A DNA stretch of 64,000 nucleotides from Apostichopus japonicus (GCF_037975245.1 NC_092562.1:9465001-9529000); one strand, 5' to 3'. Counted from the first letter of the stretch, positions 33,449 through 46,280 are shown. Notes: generated by a model from the sequence alone, not told the origin. Made by a program: numbers and translations.

Positions 33449-35184
33449 GTACAACTCATCCATAAATTCAATTAAAGATCATCATCATTACTCCGAAACA
33501 TGCTAGAGAATATTTATCAAAGTACTTTTGAAATGTTAGCTCCCTAAATTTGGGGCAATACTTGTGACATTGTTATGAAGTTTGGGATTTAAAAACTGAA
33601 CAATGGCTTGTAAACGCATGCAATCTTTGGCTTCCAGCTTCATAACATTGTTTTGTTGTTGTTTTCCGTGTAACTTGAATAAGGTTATTGTAAACAAGTT
33701 GTAATGCCATATATGGATTATAATCAAAACATACCTGTTCTAGTTTTCTTTAAAGATCTAGAATGATTATACAGCCTTGGGAATGAATTCATCTGTGTGA
33801 TGGGATGTTATTGTATGTTTCATGATCCGGTGACTTCAACATTAAACCGTGATTTCAATTGTGGAAGTGGTCTTTGTTGCATCGATTGGAAATAAGATCA
33901 TGCATTGTGTATGAGTGACATTAGAAAATTATAACCCAGCATACTTTATGTCCATATAAAATGAGTAAATCTGAAAAAAATTTCTCAATTGTTATCAAAT
34001 TATCCCAAAATATTTCCCTTTTTTTCAAAAAAGGCTTATAATAATATAAAACTCCTTATGAACTTGACAGTCAAAGATCCTCACATTTTATTTTCTGGAT
34101 ATGTTAAACCTTTCACACAAATAAGGAGCTCAAATTTTTTAAAAATTTTTATACAGTATTTCATGTTATTTTAACCTTTAATTTTGAAGCGTTCTGATTT
34201 ATGGAAGGATTTGTTGATTCACTAGTACTTGCTGTGTTAAATTATGATCCATTCAAACAATTTTTTTAATATCTTGTTTTGACCTTTGATTGTGAAGTAA
34301 TCTAACTTCACCTAAGGGTTTGTTATTTGTTCACACTCTCCATGAATTTTCTTTATTCATAATACAATGCAAAGTTTGAGTAGAAAATTGCAGAAAAAAT
34401 AAGGAACAACAGCCACATGTTTATCCTGCATGTGCGTGTGTGATATGCCACATGTTTGCTTGAAGCTGTCTTTGGATACAAAAGGAACAAACCTCAAATG
34501 TTAATCTCAAAACTGACATGTATAAATTGTATGCAAGTTTTCCAGGAAAGTTGGCGTTATTTCTCATTTACATGTCAAAAGCAGGGCTATCTCTTGCCAC
34601 TTTGGATAATTGTGTAGTTGATTTAAACAGCCTCTTGAGTTGATTTGCTTTCAAAAAAAAATTTGTTTTGTGACTATTCAATACTTAAACCCTGTAACAT
34701 TGTGTAGCTCAATAACTTTACTTGTCAAATTTTACCTCCAAATTTTAACGTTGCTTTTTGTTTTGAATTACTATCGACGTTGAAAAGTATCTTGGAGTTA
34801 AAATGTTGAAAGATGAATGAAATATACAATTAATAATTAGCTAACCTTTGATTTGGTGAAGAATTGGAGGGGACCAGTGTTAGTTTGTTGCAGTCTATTT
34901 ATCTGTAATGTTCGGTAGGGTTTGGGTTTGTTAACTAATCATAAGAGGAATGGTAAGTGGACATATATAGGCTCAGAACATGAAGGGATTGTTGTTGTCA
35001 TGAAGCATCAACTCATAGTCATGGTTATAAACGGTACTTAAATGTTTATAAAGAGATATTGTTAACACCCAAGATAATAAATACAGAGGATGTTGTAGCT
35101 GTTTATCTACAAGGCAGAAGCAGGTTTTTGATAATTTGCTCTGAAGTGTTACAAACACTGGCTTTATGCTGTTATATATTTCAG
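33449..35184 (+). other. Intron, no exon recognised
   Basis: AT-rich non-coding sequence without clear repeats. The open frames at 33536, 33989 and 34973 have no family motif. Confidence 0.5.
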
Positions 35185-35523
35185 CTTCTGGAAGTGTGCG
35201 TTTATTGGGCGGTACAGGTCCTCAGGAGGGTCGTGTGGAGGTGTTAGTAGATAATGAGTGGGGCGCAGTCTGTGACGATGAATGGGATCTGAATGATGCT
35301 CACGTTGTTTGCAAACAGCTCGGCTTTCCGGCCGCCCTCTCAGCCGTCAGTAAAGCTCATTTTGGGATGTCACAAGATCCAGTCAATCTTGACGATGTGG
35401 ACTGTAATGGAGATGAAAGTAATCTACTTGAGTGTGTGCATACAGCTAGAGATAAAGAGAACTGTCACTTTAACGAAGGAGCTGGTGTGGTTTGCCAGGC
35501 GAGGTCATCTTTTATCACTAAAG
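35185..35523 (+). CDS. SRCR domain exon of gene B
   Basis: 113 codons, phase 1 at both ends (ATTTCAG|CT and CTAAAG|GTAGTA). It encodes SGSVRLLGGTG, GRVEVLVDNEWGAVCDDEWD, AHVVCKQLGF, NLDDVDC, LLECVHTARDKENC and HFNEGAGVVC. All six cysteines are present. In the last block EGAG replaces EDAG, one acidic residue fewer. A longer tail (QARSSFITK) links to the next module. Its sequence differs from the A, B and C types, so it predates the array expansion. Confidence 0.9.
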
Positions 35524-36526
35524 GTAGTACTAAAATCTTGTAGATTTATACTTGTTTGATATCAAGCATCATCTCCTGCCAAACTGCTGTAAAATAAATT
35601 CTTGATAACACGACCTCATGGCGACAGCAAAAAAATTTCTTTTGCATAATTTCAGTCTTGTGAGTCATTGTCTGCAATTGAAATGCAACACTGCTGATGT
35701 GATATTAATACAGAATAACATAAGATTATGAAAATCTGCTCCAATCTCTCTTGAGCAATATAGCATGTCTCTCAAAACATTGCAAAAATTAGTGCAAGAA
35801 TAGACATATGCATCCGTATATAGTCAATCTTTCTTTATTTTTCACATTATTACAAAGGATGGATCATGATTGAAATGTATGCTAATAAAATCATTATTGA
35901 TTGGGAAAGTTTTTAATGTGAGTTATCTAAATATGAACTATAGACCCAGAGTCATCCATCTTTCAAATATATGTCATTTATGAAGGAATTGATTTATGTT
36001 GCACGAATAAAATTTGCTTTTGATTCCACATCACATCAAGATGGAGAATGATATAAAGCAAATGTACGGAGAACTATAGCAAACTTCTCAATTTATCGTA
36101 AACTATTTTTGTAGTCTGATATTCATATTATGATTCCAGAAGAACTGTTTTACCGTATTAAGCTAATTCGTTAAGTATAACTAAATATATGTAATGCACT
36201 TCAAATATAAACTGAGGATCTATTTGAGAATGTATTGGAACAAATTGCATAATAAACTATTTTCAAGGTATGAAGGTGATGTGAATAAAAGTTTAAAGGT
36301 CATGTACTGAATAATGGCAATATTTACTATGTTAAGATACTTCCAAATCAGCCTATTCTGTTGTTCAAAAGATTGTATGAAAGTCCACACTATCAATAAC
36401 TATAGCGTTGGACATAATACAATTCATGCTATGTGAGTTTAAAATGCTTGTTACTTAACTGAGCACTTTGTAACATAACAGAGTGCGTTGTGAGATCTCT
36501 GTTTGATAACTGGTTTTCTTCTGTAG
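35524..36526 (+). other. Intron leading into the repeated array
   Basis: From about 36300 the sequence becomes homologous to the intron after the SRCR-B exons (compare 39750-39990). The array's ancestral unit boundary is therefore within this intron. Confidence 0.6.
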
Positions 36527-36556
36527 AGTCTGTTGATGGAAATGAGCCACTTGTAG
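36527..36556 (+). CDS. 30-nt micro-exon, copy 1
   Basis: Between TTCTTCTGTAG and GTAACC lies a 30-nt segment encoding ESVDGNEPLV plus the first base of the next codon. It is phase 1 at both ends, so it inserts ten residues without disturbing frame. It resembles the short linker at the start of SRCR-A (EPIDGDV). Perfect frame compatibility, good splice sites and retention in four copies support it as an exon, but no transcript evidence is available. Confidence 0.6.
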   Translation, partial: SLLMEMSHL

Positions 36557-36672
36557 GTAACCAACTATAAGGTGAGCGCTGTAACATATCAAGAAGAAAT
36601 GTGTGTCCAACACCGCCCCTCCCAAACACTTCCGCTATCGCCCACAAAACAAACTAATTGTTGTTTTTCCAG

Positions 36673-36999
36673 AGCCCATCGATGGAGATGTACGTCTGAT
36701 GGAAGGTAACTCTACTTCTGGACGAGTTGAAGTTTATCTTAATGGCCAATGGGGGACTGTTTGTGATGATCTCTGGGATCTTACAGATGCTGAAGTTGTC
36801 TGTCTCCAGTTGGGGTTTGGAGGAGCATTGTCTGCCCCCAGATATGCTTTCTTTGGTTTGGGAACAGGTGAAATCCTGTTAGATAATGTGGAATGTCTTG
36901 GCAGTGAGGGTAACCTTCTTGAATGCAGCTATGAATCAAAAGCTAACTGCGGTCACCGAGAAGATGCAGGTGTTGTCTGTTATGAGCTGACAGAAGAAG
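36673..36999 (+). CDS. SRCR-A exon, unit 1
   Basis: 109 codons, phase 1 both ends (TTTTTCCAG|AG and GAAGAAG|GTATGA). Domain landmarks: [20 protein letters not shown] at residues 1-20, [10 protein letters not shown] at 27-36, VVCLQLGF at 42-49, LLDNVEC at 69-75, and HREDAGVVC at 95-103. The six cysteines are at about 31, 44, 75, 85, 93 and 103. N13 is in an NST sequon. LDNV replaces the LDDV of type B. This copy differs from units 2-4 by Met for Ile at residue 10 and a few silent changes, so it is the oldest of the four. Confidence 0.92.
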
Positions 37000-37853
37000 G
37001 TATGATTGTAAATTCAGTATTGGTCTAGTTTGTTATGAAGACTTAGAATTGTTTCTTTTGGTTGGTAGAAATATGAAGTTTAACTAAACTTTACAGAGCT
37101 TTCAAGCATATCAATCATCTTATATTTGAAATCATTAAGTCCTTGATACTGGTATAACTATGGCAAATAGCTGTGACCAATTGACACCAATTGTAATGAA
37201 CTTCATTGAATTCTACAACGAATAGTTGGTAAGTGAAAAAATGCCGAAATTGAAAGACAGTCGAAAAAGTATGTAATAACATTCACTGTCATTGTAGCTA
37301 ACCAAGTATAAGTAACAAAAGTGCTGTAACATATGAAGATGGAAAGTGTGTCCTACACCACCTCTTCCCAACACCTCCTCTAGCACCCAAAACTTAAGTA
37401 CTCCAATAATTGAGTTAATATCAGTTATCAGAAAATATTAAATATTTTTCTTTTATGTTGTTGAATCATGAACCATGATAGATGGATGGTACAAGACAAT
37501 TTGCAAGAGTCAAGTGTACTGCAACACCATTGATGTTCTATTCGGTGGAATTTAATGGTCATTTCTAGTCAATTAAACAAAACAAGCTAAGGCCTGATAT
37601 GATTCTAAAAGCTCTTTACCTACTTTTCCATGTTGTCATTAATCTGGCTTTGAAGGTTTTTTTTAAAATGTGTATCCTTTAAAATTATCAGATATTAATT
37701 AATTTATTACTTTAAAATAAAGATAACTCATCTATCATTGACGTTAATGAAGAAAAAAATTACAGCTTGTATGAGAAAAAAAAATGATGTTACACAGGTT
37801 TACACCTTTGGAAAAGTGTGCAGTCTTTAATAGCAAAATTGTTTATATTGCAG
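37000..37853 (+). other. Intron between SRCR-A1 and Fz1
   Basis: Non-coding. The same sequence is repeated at 40470-41323 and 43940-44793, and in diverged form at 47406-48466. Confidence 0.7.
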
Positions 37854-38258
37854 TTAATCCCACACAAGAGCCACCCTCTGGAAACTGTGAGGAACTGGCA
37901 TTTCCAATGTGTGCCGATATGCCCTACAGTCTCACCCAGTATCCAAACAACTTTGGCCACCTGACACAGGCAGAGGCAAAGGAAGAAGCAAATTTAATAT
38001 TTGCTCCAATAATACCACTTGGTTGCCCTGCAGCATTTTTCCAGGTCATGTGCTTACAGTTAGCTCCACCGTGTCCCAGCACAGGCATTTCTGGATATCC
38101 TTGTAGAGAATTGTGTGAAGCTGGACTGAATGAATGTATCCGAAAATTACAGTCTAATGTTAATCTGACTTTTGCCCCTGATATAGATTGCTCGTTACTC
38201 CCTTCATCGGACTCAGGTCTCTGTCTTACAGAGGATTTATTTAAATCCCCAATCGTAG
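37854..38258 (+). CDS. Frizzled-type cysteine-rich domain (Fz CRD) exon, unit 1
   Basis: 135 codons, phase 1 at both ends (ATATTGCAG|TT and ATCGTAG|GTGAGT). All ten CRD cysteines are present at residues 12, 20, 58, 67, 74, 84, 88, 95, 113 and 124, with the classic C-x7-C start. The family core YSLTQYPNNFGHLTQAEA (25-42) is followed by LIFAPIIPLGCPAAFFQVMC, then PPC, YPCRELCEAGLNEC and a final GLC. N104 (NLT) is a glycosylation sequon. Fz CRDs bind Wnt lipids or other ligands outside the cell. This one is embedded between SRCR domains and is not followed by a seven-helix region, so it is not a Frizzled receptor. The frame's upstream Met residues are intronic. Confidence 0.93.
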
Positions 38259-39341
38259 GTGAGTTTGGGTCAACTATTCAATTGATGAAGGTCATCAGTT
38301 TTTGTTCCAAATTTTAGGATGCTCAAATTGTTAAACGTTTTCAAAGGCACCATCCTTAAGGTGCGGATCCTCCAAATTAATCCCAGATATTTATGTGTTT
38401 ATATGTGACTTTAAATTCCTTTAATAGTGAGCCTGGGTAAAGGGCTCTGAAGTAGCAGCATTTTTCCTTGTTAAATTATGCTATAGGTGACCACTGTTTG
38501 ACAGTTCAATATATTGGACTACTCAAATCAACTGTTTTTCTGTTAGCTGATGTGGATTCATTCTTCCACATCAGAACAGAGGACGACATTGTTTAATAAT
38601 TGTTTTTGCCAAGTCATCTTCATCACATTGTTACTTTGAAGCACAACCATCACGAATGTCCCTTTTATGTGCCTTCTGTGGATTGGGTCTTTGCTTGCTT
38701 GCTCAGACATGGTTACAGATCGTCACCAGCAATGTACTTGCTTTCGTAAATGAACAGCATTCATCACATAACGTTTATCCAGCTACTTGAAAATTGTGAT
38801 TACTTCAGTCCCAGGAGAACTGATTTGTAAATCTATGTTTATGAAGCAAGGGAAGAGAAGAAATTATGTCATGCTATAGTTAACCTGTTTTAAATGGTAC
38901 TTGAGAGACGACAGAGTATCTGAACCTTTTGATGTATGTGTTACATACTGGTGAAAGTGAAATGTTTCAAGTTTTAGTAATCAAAGAACCAATAAATGTA
39001 CATACATTGATGAACTCTAACATTCATCAAGAAGAAGTCTCTAAACAGTTTCTGGGGATTCTCCATCTGTCAACTATATGTGATATAAACCTAAGCTTAT
39101 TCAGGCATTACTTCAATAGTTTTTCTGCTTAAAGGGATGCTAAAACCTGCTATGTAAACGAGCAGATTAATTTGAAAGATATTAAGATTATAATGTATGT
39201 TAGTGACTATATATATCTTCACAGATTTTGTGTTTACGAGTTAGTTTGTGTAAGTTACTAGCATACTAGCTCTCAATTTAATAACATTAAAAAGCAAAGA
39301 CGATTATTGTAGCTACTTCATTGGTTATTATTTTTCTACAG
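38259..39341 (+). other. Intron between Fz1 and SRCR-B1
   Basis: Non-coding, repeated at 41729-42811 and 45198-46280, and in diverged form at 48872-49959. The 67-codon open frame at 38929 recurs only because the whole intron is duplicated. Confidence 0.7.
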
Positions 39342-39671
39342 AGGAAGGTTCCATTCGTCTTGCTGGAGGTAATGAGACAGCTGGACGTGTTGAGATCTAC
39401 TTAAATGGGGAATGGGGCACTGTCTGTGATGATGCATGGGACATTGATGATGCTAATGTAGTATGCATTCAGTTAGGCTTCGCTCGGGCCCTTGAATCTC
39501 GTGGAGGTGCATCATTTGGTGAGGGAACCGGAGAAATCCATCTGGATGATGTTGGATGCAGTGGCGATGAAACTGAATTGTTGAACTGTTCTTATAGTAG
39601 CATCGACAATTGTAATCATTTTGAAGATGCTGGTGTTATCTGTTCACTCACTTCAATCGAACCTACGCCAG
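39342..39671 (+). CDS. SRCR-B exon, unit 1
   Basis: 110 codons, phase 1 both ends (TTTTCTACAG|AG and ACGCCAG|GT). It encodes [67 protein letters not shown] and a tail SLTSIEPTP. Six cysteines. An upstream in-frame Met is lacking, so the exon is easily missed when only Met-initiated frames are considered; only its 3' half appears after a Met at 39578. It is close to the gene A exon at 6212-6541, tying the two genes together. Confidence 0.92.
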
Positions 39672-39992
39672 GTTTGGTTTTTTTTTTCATTCCTTCATGC
39701 GAGCCTACTGGCCTAAATGTTAATCCATTGTTTAAAAATTCAATCAAAATGGTACTGAATAATCTCAATATTTACTATGTTAAGATACTTCCAAATCAGC
39801 CTATTCTGTTAATCAAAAGATTTTATGAAAGTCCACACTATCAATAACCATAGCGTTGGTCATAATTAACCCACAAATACAATTCATGATATGTGAGTTT
39901 AAGATGCTTGTTACATAACTGAGTTTGAGCACTTTGTAACATAACAGAGTGCGTTGTGAGATCTCTGTTTGATAACTGGTTTTCTTCTGTAG

Positions 39993-40022
39993 AGTCTGCT
40001 GATGGAAATGAGCCACTTGTAG
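39993..40022 (+). CDS. 30-nt micro-exon, copy 2
   Basis: ESADGNEPLV, differing from copy 1 by Ala for Val. The acceptor TTCTTCTGTAG and donor GTAACC are unchanged, phase 1-1. Confidence 0.6.
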   Translation, partial: SLLMEMSHL

Positions 40023-40142
40023 GTAACCAACTATAAGGTGAGCGCTGTAACATATCAAGAAGAAGTGTGTGTCCAACACCGCCCCCCCCCCCCCAACACT
40101 TCCGCTATCGCCCACAAAGCACACTAATTGTTGTTTTCCCAG

Positions 40143-40469
40143 AGCCCATCGATGGAGATGTACGTCTGATAGAAGGTAACTCTACTTCTGGACGAGTTGA
40201 GGTTTATCTTAATGGCCAATGGGGGACTGTTTGTGATGATCTCTGGGATCTTACAGATGCTGAAGTTGTCTGTCTCCAGTTGGGGTTTGGAGGAGCATTG
40301 TCTGCCCCCAGATATGCTTTCTTTGGTTTGGGAACAGGTGAAATCCTGTTAGATAATGTGGAATGTCTTGGCAGTGAGGGTAACCTTCTTGAATGCAGCT
40401 ATGAATCAAAAGCTAACTGCGGTCACCGAGAAGATGCAGGTGTTGTCTGTTATGAGCTGACAGAAGAAG
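40143..40469 (+). CDS. SRCR-A exon, unit 2
   Basis: Same 109-residue domain as unit 1 with Ile at residue 10 ([10 protein letters not shown]). The acceptor is TTTTCCCAG|AG. It is preceded by a 13-base C tract (40082-40094) that is interrupted in unit 1. No disabling change. Confidence 0.92.
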
Positions 40470-41323
40470 GTATGATTGTAAATTCAGTATTGGTCTAGTT
40501 TGTTATGAAGACTTAGAATTGTTTCTTTTGGTTGGTAGAAATATGAAGTTTAACTAAACTTTACAGAGCTTTCAAGCATATCAATCATCTTATATTTGAA
40601 ATCATTAAGTCCTTGATACTGGTATAACTATGGCAAATAGCTGTGACCAATTGACACCAATTGTAATGAACTTCATTGAATTCTACAACGAATAGTTGGT
40701 AAGTGAAAAAATGCCGAAATTGAAAGACAGTCGAAAAAGTATGTAATAACATTCACTGTCATTGTAGCTAACCAAGTATAAGTAACAAAAGTGCTGTAAC
40801 ATATGAAGATGGAAAGTGTGTCCTACACCACCTCTTCCCAACACCTCCTCTAGCACCCAAAACTTAAGTACTCCAATAATTGAGTTAATATCAGTTATCA
40901 GAAAATATTAAATATTTTTCTTTTATGTTGTTGAATCATGAACCATGATAGATGGATGGTACAAGACAATTTGCAAGAGTCAAGTGTACTGCAACACCAT
41001 TGATGTTCTATTCGGTGGAATTTAATGGTCATTTCTAGTCAATTAAACAAAACAAGCTAAGGCCTGATATGATTCTAAAAGCTCTTTACCTACTTTTCCA
41101 TGTTGTCATTAATCTGGCTTTGAAGGTTTTTTTTAAAATGTGTATCCTTTAAAATTATCAGATATTAATTAATTTATTACTTTAAAATAAAGATAACTCA
41201 TCTATCATTGACGTTAATGAAGAAAAAAATTACAGCTTGTATGAGAAAAAAAAATGATGTTACACAGGTTTACACCTTTGGAAAAGTGTGCAGTCTTTAA
41301 TAGCAAAATTGTTTATATTGCAG

Positions 41324-41728
41324 TTAATCCCACACAAGAGCCACCCTCTGGAAACTGTGAGGAACTGGCATTTCCAATGTGTGCCGATATGCCCTACAGT
41401 CTCACCCAGTATCCAAACAACTTTGGCCACCTGACACAGGCAGAGGCAAAGGAAGAAGCAAATTTAATATTTGCTCCAATAATACCACTTGGTTGCCCTG
41501 CAGCATTTTTCCAGGTCATGTGCTTACAGTTAGCTCCACCGTGTCCCAGCACAGGCATTTCTGGATATCCTTGTAGAGAATTGTGTGAAGCTGGACTGAA
41601 TGAATGTATCCGAAAATTACAGTCTAATGTTAATCTGACTTTTGCCCCTGATATAGATTGCTCGTTACTCCCTTCATCGGACTCAGGTCTCTGTCTTACA
41701 GAGGATTTATTTAAATCCCCAATCGTAG
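41324..41728 (+). CDS. Fz CRD exon, unit 2
   Basis: By eye identical in protein sequence to Fz1 over all 135 codons: ten cysteines, NFGHLTQAEA core, phase 1-1. Flanking introns are also the same as in unit 1. Confidence 0.93.
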
Positions 41729-42811
41729 GTGAGTTTGGGTCAACTATTCAATTGATGAAGGTCATCAGTTTTTGTTCCAAATTTTAGGATGCTCAAATTG
41801 TTAAACGTTTTCAAAGGCACCATCCTTAAGGTGCGGATCCTCCAAATTAATCCCAGATATTTATGTGTTTATATGTGACTTTAAATTCCTTTAATAGTGA
41901 GCCTGGGTAAAGGGCTCTGAAGTAGCAGCATTTTTCCTTGTTAAATTATGCTATAGGTGACCACTGTTTGACAGTTCAATATATTGGACTACTCAAATCA
42001 ACTGTTTTTCTGTTAGCTGATGTGGATTCATTCTTCCACATCAGAACAGAGGACGACATTGTTTAATAATTGTTTTTGCCAAGTCATCTTCATCACATTG
42101 TTACTTTGAAGCACAACCATCACGAATGTCCCTTTTATGTGCCTTCTGTGGATTGGGTCTTTGCTTGCTTGCTCAGACATGGTTACAGATCGTCACCAGC
42201 AATGTACTTGCTTTCGTAAATGAACAGCATTCATCACATAACGTTTATCCAGCTACTTGAAAATTGTGATTACTTCAGTCCCAGGAGAACTGATTTGTAA
42301 ATCTATGTTTATGAAGCAAGGGAAGAGAAGAAATTATGTCATGCTATAGTTAACCTGTTTTAAATGGTACTTGAGAGACGACAGAGTATCTGAACCTTTT
42401 GATGTATGTGTTACATACTGGTGAAAGTGAAATGTTTCAAGTTTTAGTAATCAAAGAACCAATAAATGTACATACATTGATGAACTCTAACATTCATCAA
42501 GAAGAAGTCTCTAAACAGTTTCTGGGGATTCTCCATCTGTCAACTATATGTGATATAAACCTAAGCTTATTCAGGCATTACTTCAATAGTTTTTCTGCTT
42601 AAAGGGATGCTAAAACCTGCTATGTAAACGAGCAGATTAATTTGAAAGATATTAAGATTATAATGTATGTTAGTGACTATATATATCTTCACAGATTTTG
42701 TGTTTACGAGTTAGTTTGTGTAAGTTACTAGCATACTAGCTCTCAATTTAATAACATTAAAAAGCAAAGACGATTATTGTAGCTACTTCATTGGTTATTA
42801 TTTTTCTACAG

Positions 42812-43141
42812 AGGAAGGTTCCATTCGTCTTGCTGGAGGTAATGAGACAGCTGGACGTGTTGAGATCTACTTAAATGGGGAATGGGGCACTGTCTGTGAT
42901 GATGCATGGGACATTGATGATGCTAATGTAGTATGCATTCAGTTAGGCTTCGCTCGGGCCCTTGAATCTCGTGGAGGTGCATCATTTGGTGAGGGAACCG
43001 GAGAAATCCATCTGGATGATGTTGGATGCAGTGGCGATGAAACTGAATTGTTGAACTGTTCTTATAGTAGCATCGACAATTGTAATCATTTTGAAGATGC
43101 TGGTGTTATCTGTTCACTCACTTCAATCGAACCTACGCCAG
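42812..43141 (+). CDS. SRCR-B exon, unit 2
   Basis: By eye the same as SRCR-B1 (39342-39671) in every residue, including the IDDANVVCIQ and NCNHFEDAGVIC segments. Phase 1-1, 330 nt. Confidence 0.92.
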
Positions 43142-43462
43142 GTTTGGTTTTTTTTTTCATTCCTTCATGCGAGCCTACTGGCCTAAATGTTAATCCATTG
43201 TTTAAAAATTCAATCAAAATGGTACTGAATAATCTCAATATTTACTATGTTAAGATACTTCCAAATCAGCCTATTCTGTTAATCAAAAGATTTTATGAAA
43301 GTCCACACTATCAATAACCATAGCGTTGGTCATAATTAACCCACAAATACAATTCATGATATGTGAGTTTAAGATGCTTGTTACATAACTGAGTTTGAGC
43401 ACTTTGTAACATAACAGAGTGCGTTGTGAGATCTCTGTTTGATAACTGGTTTTCTTCTGTAG

Positions 43463-43492
43463 AGTCTGCTGATGGAAATGAGCCACTTGTAG
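43463..43492 (+). CDS. 30-nt micro-exon, copy 3
   Basis: ESADGNEPLV with the same splice sites as copy 2, phase 1-1. Confidence 0.6.
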   Translation, partial: SLLMEMSHL

Positions 43493-43612
43493 GTAACCAA
43501 CTATAAGGTGAGCGCTGTAACATATCAAGAAGAAGTGTGTGTCCAACACCGCCCCCCCCCCCCCAACACTTCCGCTATCGCCCACAAAGCACACTAATTG
43601 TTGTTTTCCCAG

Positions 43613-43939
43613 AGCCCATCGATGGAGATGTACGTCTGATAGAAGGTAACTCTACTTCTGGACGAGTTGAGGTTTATCTTAATGGCCAATGGGGGACTGT
43701 TTGTGATGATCTCTGGGATCTTACAGATGCTGAAGTTGTCTGTCTCCAGTTGGGGTTTGGAGGAGCATTGTCTGCCCCCAGATATGCTTTCTTTGGTTTG
43801 GGAACAGGTGAAATCCTGTTAGATAATGTGGAATGTCTTGGCAGTGAGGGTAACCTTCTTGAATGCAGCTATGAATCAAAAGCTAACTGCGGTCACCGAG
43901 AAGATGCAGGTGTTGTCTGTTATGAGCTGACAGAAGAAG
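43613..43939 (+). CDS. SRCR-A exon, unit 3
   Basis: Same as SRCR-A2 by eye. The preceding C tract is again 13 bases. Intact. Confidence 0.92.
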
Positions 43940-44793
43940 GTATGATTGTAAATTCAGTATTGGTCTAGTTTGTTATGAAGACTTAGAATTGTTTCTTTTG
44001 GTTGGTAGAAATATGAAGTTTAACTAAACTTTACAGAGCTTTCAAGCATATCAATCATCTTATATTTGAAATCATTAAGTCCTTGATACTGGTATAACTA
44101 TGGCAAATAGCTGTGACCAATTGACACCAATTGTAATGAACTTCATTGAATTCTACAACGAATAGTTGGTAAGTGAAAAAATGCCGAAATTGAAAGACAG
44201 TCGAAAAAGTATGTAATAACATTCACTGTCATTGTAGCTAACCAAGTATAAGTAACAAAAGTGCTGTAACATATGAAGATGGAAAGTGTGTCCTACACCA
44301 CCTCTTCCCAACACCTCCTCTAGCACCCAAAACTTAAGTACTCCAATAATTGAGTTAATATCAGTTATCAGAAAATATTAAATATTTTTCTTTTATGTTG
44401 TTGAATCATGAACCATGATAGATGGATGGTACAAGACAATTTGCAAGAGTCAAGTGTACTGCAACACCATTGATGTTCTATTCGGTGGAATTTAATGGTC
44501 ATTTCTAGTCAATTAAACAAAACAAGCTAAGGCCTGATATGATTCTAAAAGCTCTTTACCTACTTTTCCATGTTGTCATTAATCTGGCTTTGAAGGTTTT
44601 TTTTAAAATGTGTATCCTTTAAAATTATCAGATATTAATTAATTTATTACTTTAAAATAAAGATAACTCATCTATCATTGACGTTAATGAAGAAAAAAAT
44701 TACAGCTTGTATGAGAAAAAAAAATGATGTTACACAGGTTTACACCTTTGGAAAAGTGTGCAGTCTTTAATAGCAAAATTGTTTATATTGCAG

Positions 44794-45197
44794 TTAATCC
44801 CACACAAGAGCCACCCTCTGGAAACTGTGAGGAACTGGCATTTCCAATGTGTGCCGATATGCCCTACAGTCTCACCCAGTATCCAAACAACTTTGGCCAC
44901 CTGACACAGGCAGAGGCAAAGGAAGAAGCAAATTTAATATTTGCTCCAATAATACCACTTGGTTGCCCTGCAGCATTTTTCCAGGTCATGTGCTTACAGT
45001 TAGCTCCACCGTGTCCCAGCACAGGCATTTCTGGATATCCTTGTAGAGAATTGTGTGAAGCTGGACTGAATGAATGTATCCGAAAATTACAGTCTAATGT
45101 TAATCTGACTTTTGCCCCTGATATAGATTGCTCGTTACTCCCTTCATCGGACTCAGGTCTCTGTCTTACAGAGGATTTATTAAATCCCCAATCGTAG
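44794..45197 (+). CDS. Fz CRD exon, unit 3, with a one-base deletion
   Basis: Identical to Fz1 and Fz2 through all ten cysteines. Then TTATTTAAATCC of the other copies is TTATTAAATCC at 45178-45187. The last codons shift to LLNPQS and a TAG falls at 45195-45197, directly against the donor GTGAGT. The exon is 404 nt, no longer a multiple of 3. If the base is truly missing, transcripts including this exon end after Fz3 unless it is skipped. Skipping would be in frame, since the flanking exons are phase 1. As the change is in a short T/A run within a near-identical repeat, a sequencing or assembly error is equally plausible. Confidence 0.85.
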
Positions 45198-46280
45198 GTG
45201 AGTTTGGGTCAACTATTCAATTGATGAAGGTCATCAGTTTTTGTTCCAAATTTTAGGATGCTCAAATTGTTAAACGTTTTCAAAGGCACCATCCTTAAGG
45301 TGCGGATCCTCCAAATTAATCCCAGATATTTATGTGTTTATATGTGACTTTAAATTCCTTTAATAGTGAGCCTGGGTAAAGGGCTCTGAAGTAGCAGCAT
45401 TTTTCCTTGTTAAATTATGCTATAGGTGACCACTGTTTGACAGTTCAATATATTGGACTACTCAAATCAACTGTTTTTCTGTTAGCTGATGTGGATTCAT
45501 TCTTCCACATCAGAACAGAGGACGACATTGTTTAATAATTGTTTTTGCCAAGTCATCTTCATCACATTGTTACTTTGAAGCACAACCATCACGAATGTCC
45601 CTTTTATGTGCCTTCTGTGGATTGGGTCTTTGCTTGCTTGCTCAGACATGGTTACAGATCGTCACCAGCAATGTACTTGCTTTCGTAAATGAACAGCATT
45701 CATCACATAACGTTTATCCAGCTACTTGAAAATTGTGATTACTTCAGTCCCAGGAGAACTGATTTGTAAATCTATGTTTATGAAGCAAGGGAAGAGAAGA
45801 AATTATGTCATGCTATAGTTAACCTGTTTTAAATGGTACTTGAGAGACGACAGAGTATCTGAACCTTTTGATGTATGTGTTACATACTGGTGAAAGTGAA
45901 ATGTTTCAAGTTTTAGTAATCAAAGAACCAATAAATGTACATACATTGATGAACTCTAACATTCATCAAGAAGAAGTCTCTAAACAGTTTCTGGGGATTC
46001 TCCATCTGTCAACTATATGTGATATAAACCTAAGCTTATTCAGGCATTACTTCAATAGTTTTTCTGCTTAAAGGGATGCTAAAACCTGCTATGTAAACGA
46101 GCAGATTAATTTGAAAGATATTAAGATTATAATGTATGTTAGTGACTATATATATCTTCACAGATTTTGTGTTTACGAGTTAGTTTGTGTAAGTTACTAG
46201 CATACTAGCTCTCAATTTAATAACATTAAAAAGCAAAGACGATTATTGTAGCTACTTCATTGGTTATTATTTTTCTACAG

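Noticed and set aside
36429-36647. Minus-strand frames repeated in each unit (also 39841, 43311, 46780)
   Set aside because: They are antisense to the intron and micro-exon, with no motif; repeated only because the unit is repeated.
37784-37853. Upstream Met residues extending the Fz open frame as a possible gene start
   Set aside because: This stretch is intron ending in a clear TATATTGCAG acceptor, and Fz is an internal phase 1 exon.
38929-39132. 67-codon frame repeated identically in three units (also 42399, 45868)
   Set aside because: It lies within an intron that is duplicated whole; identity reflects recent duplication, and the frame is not kept open in unit 4.
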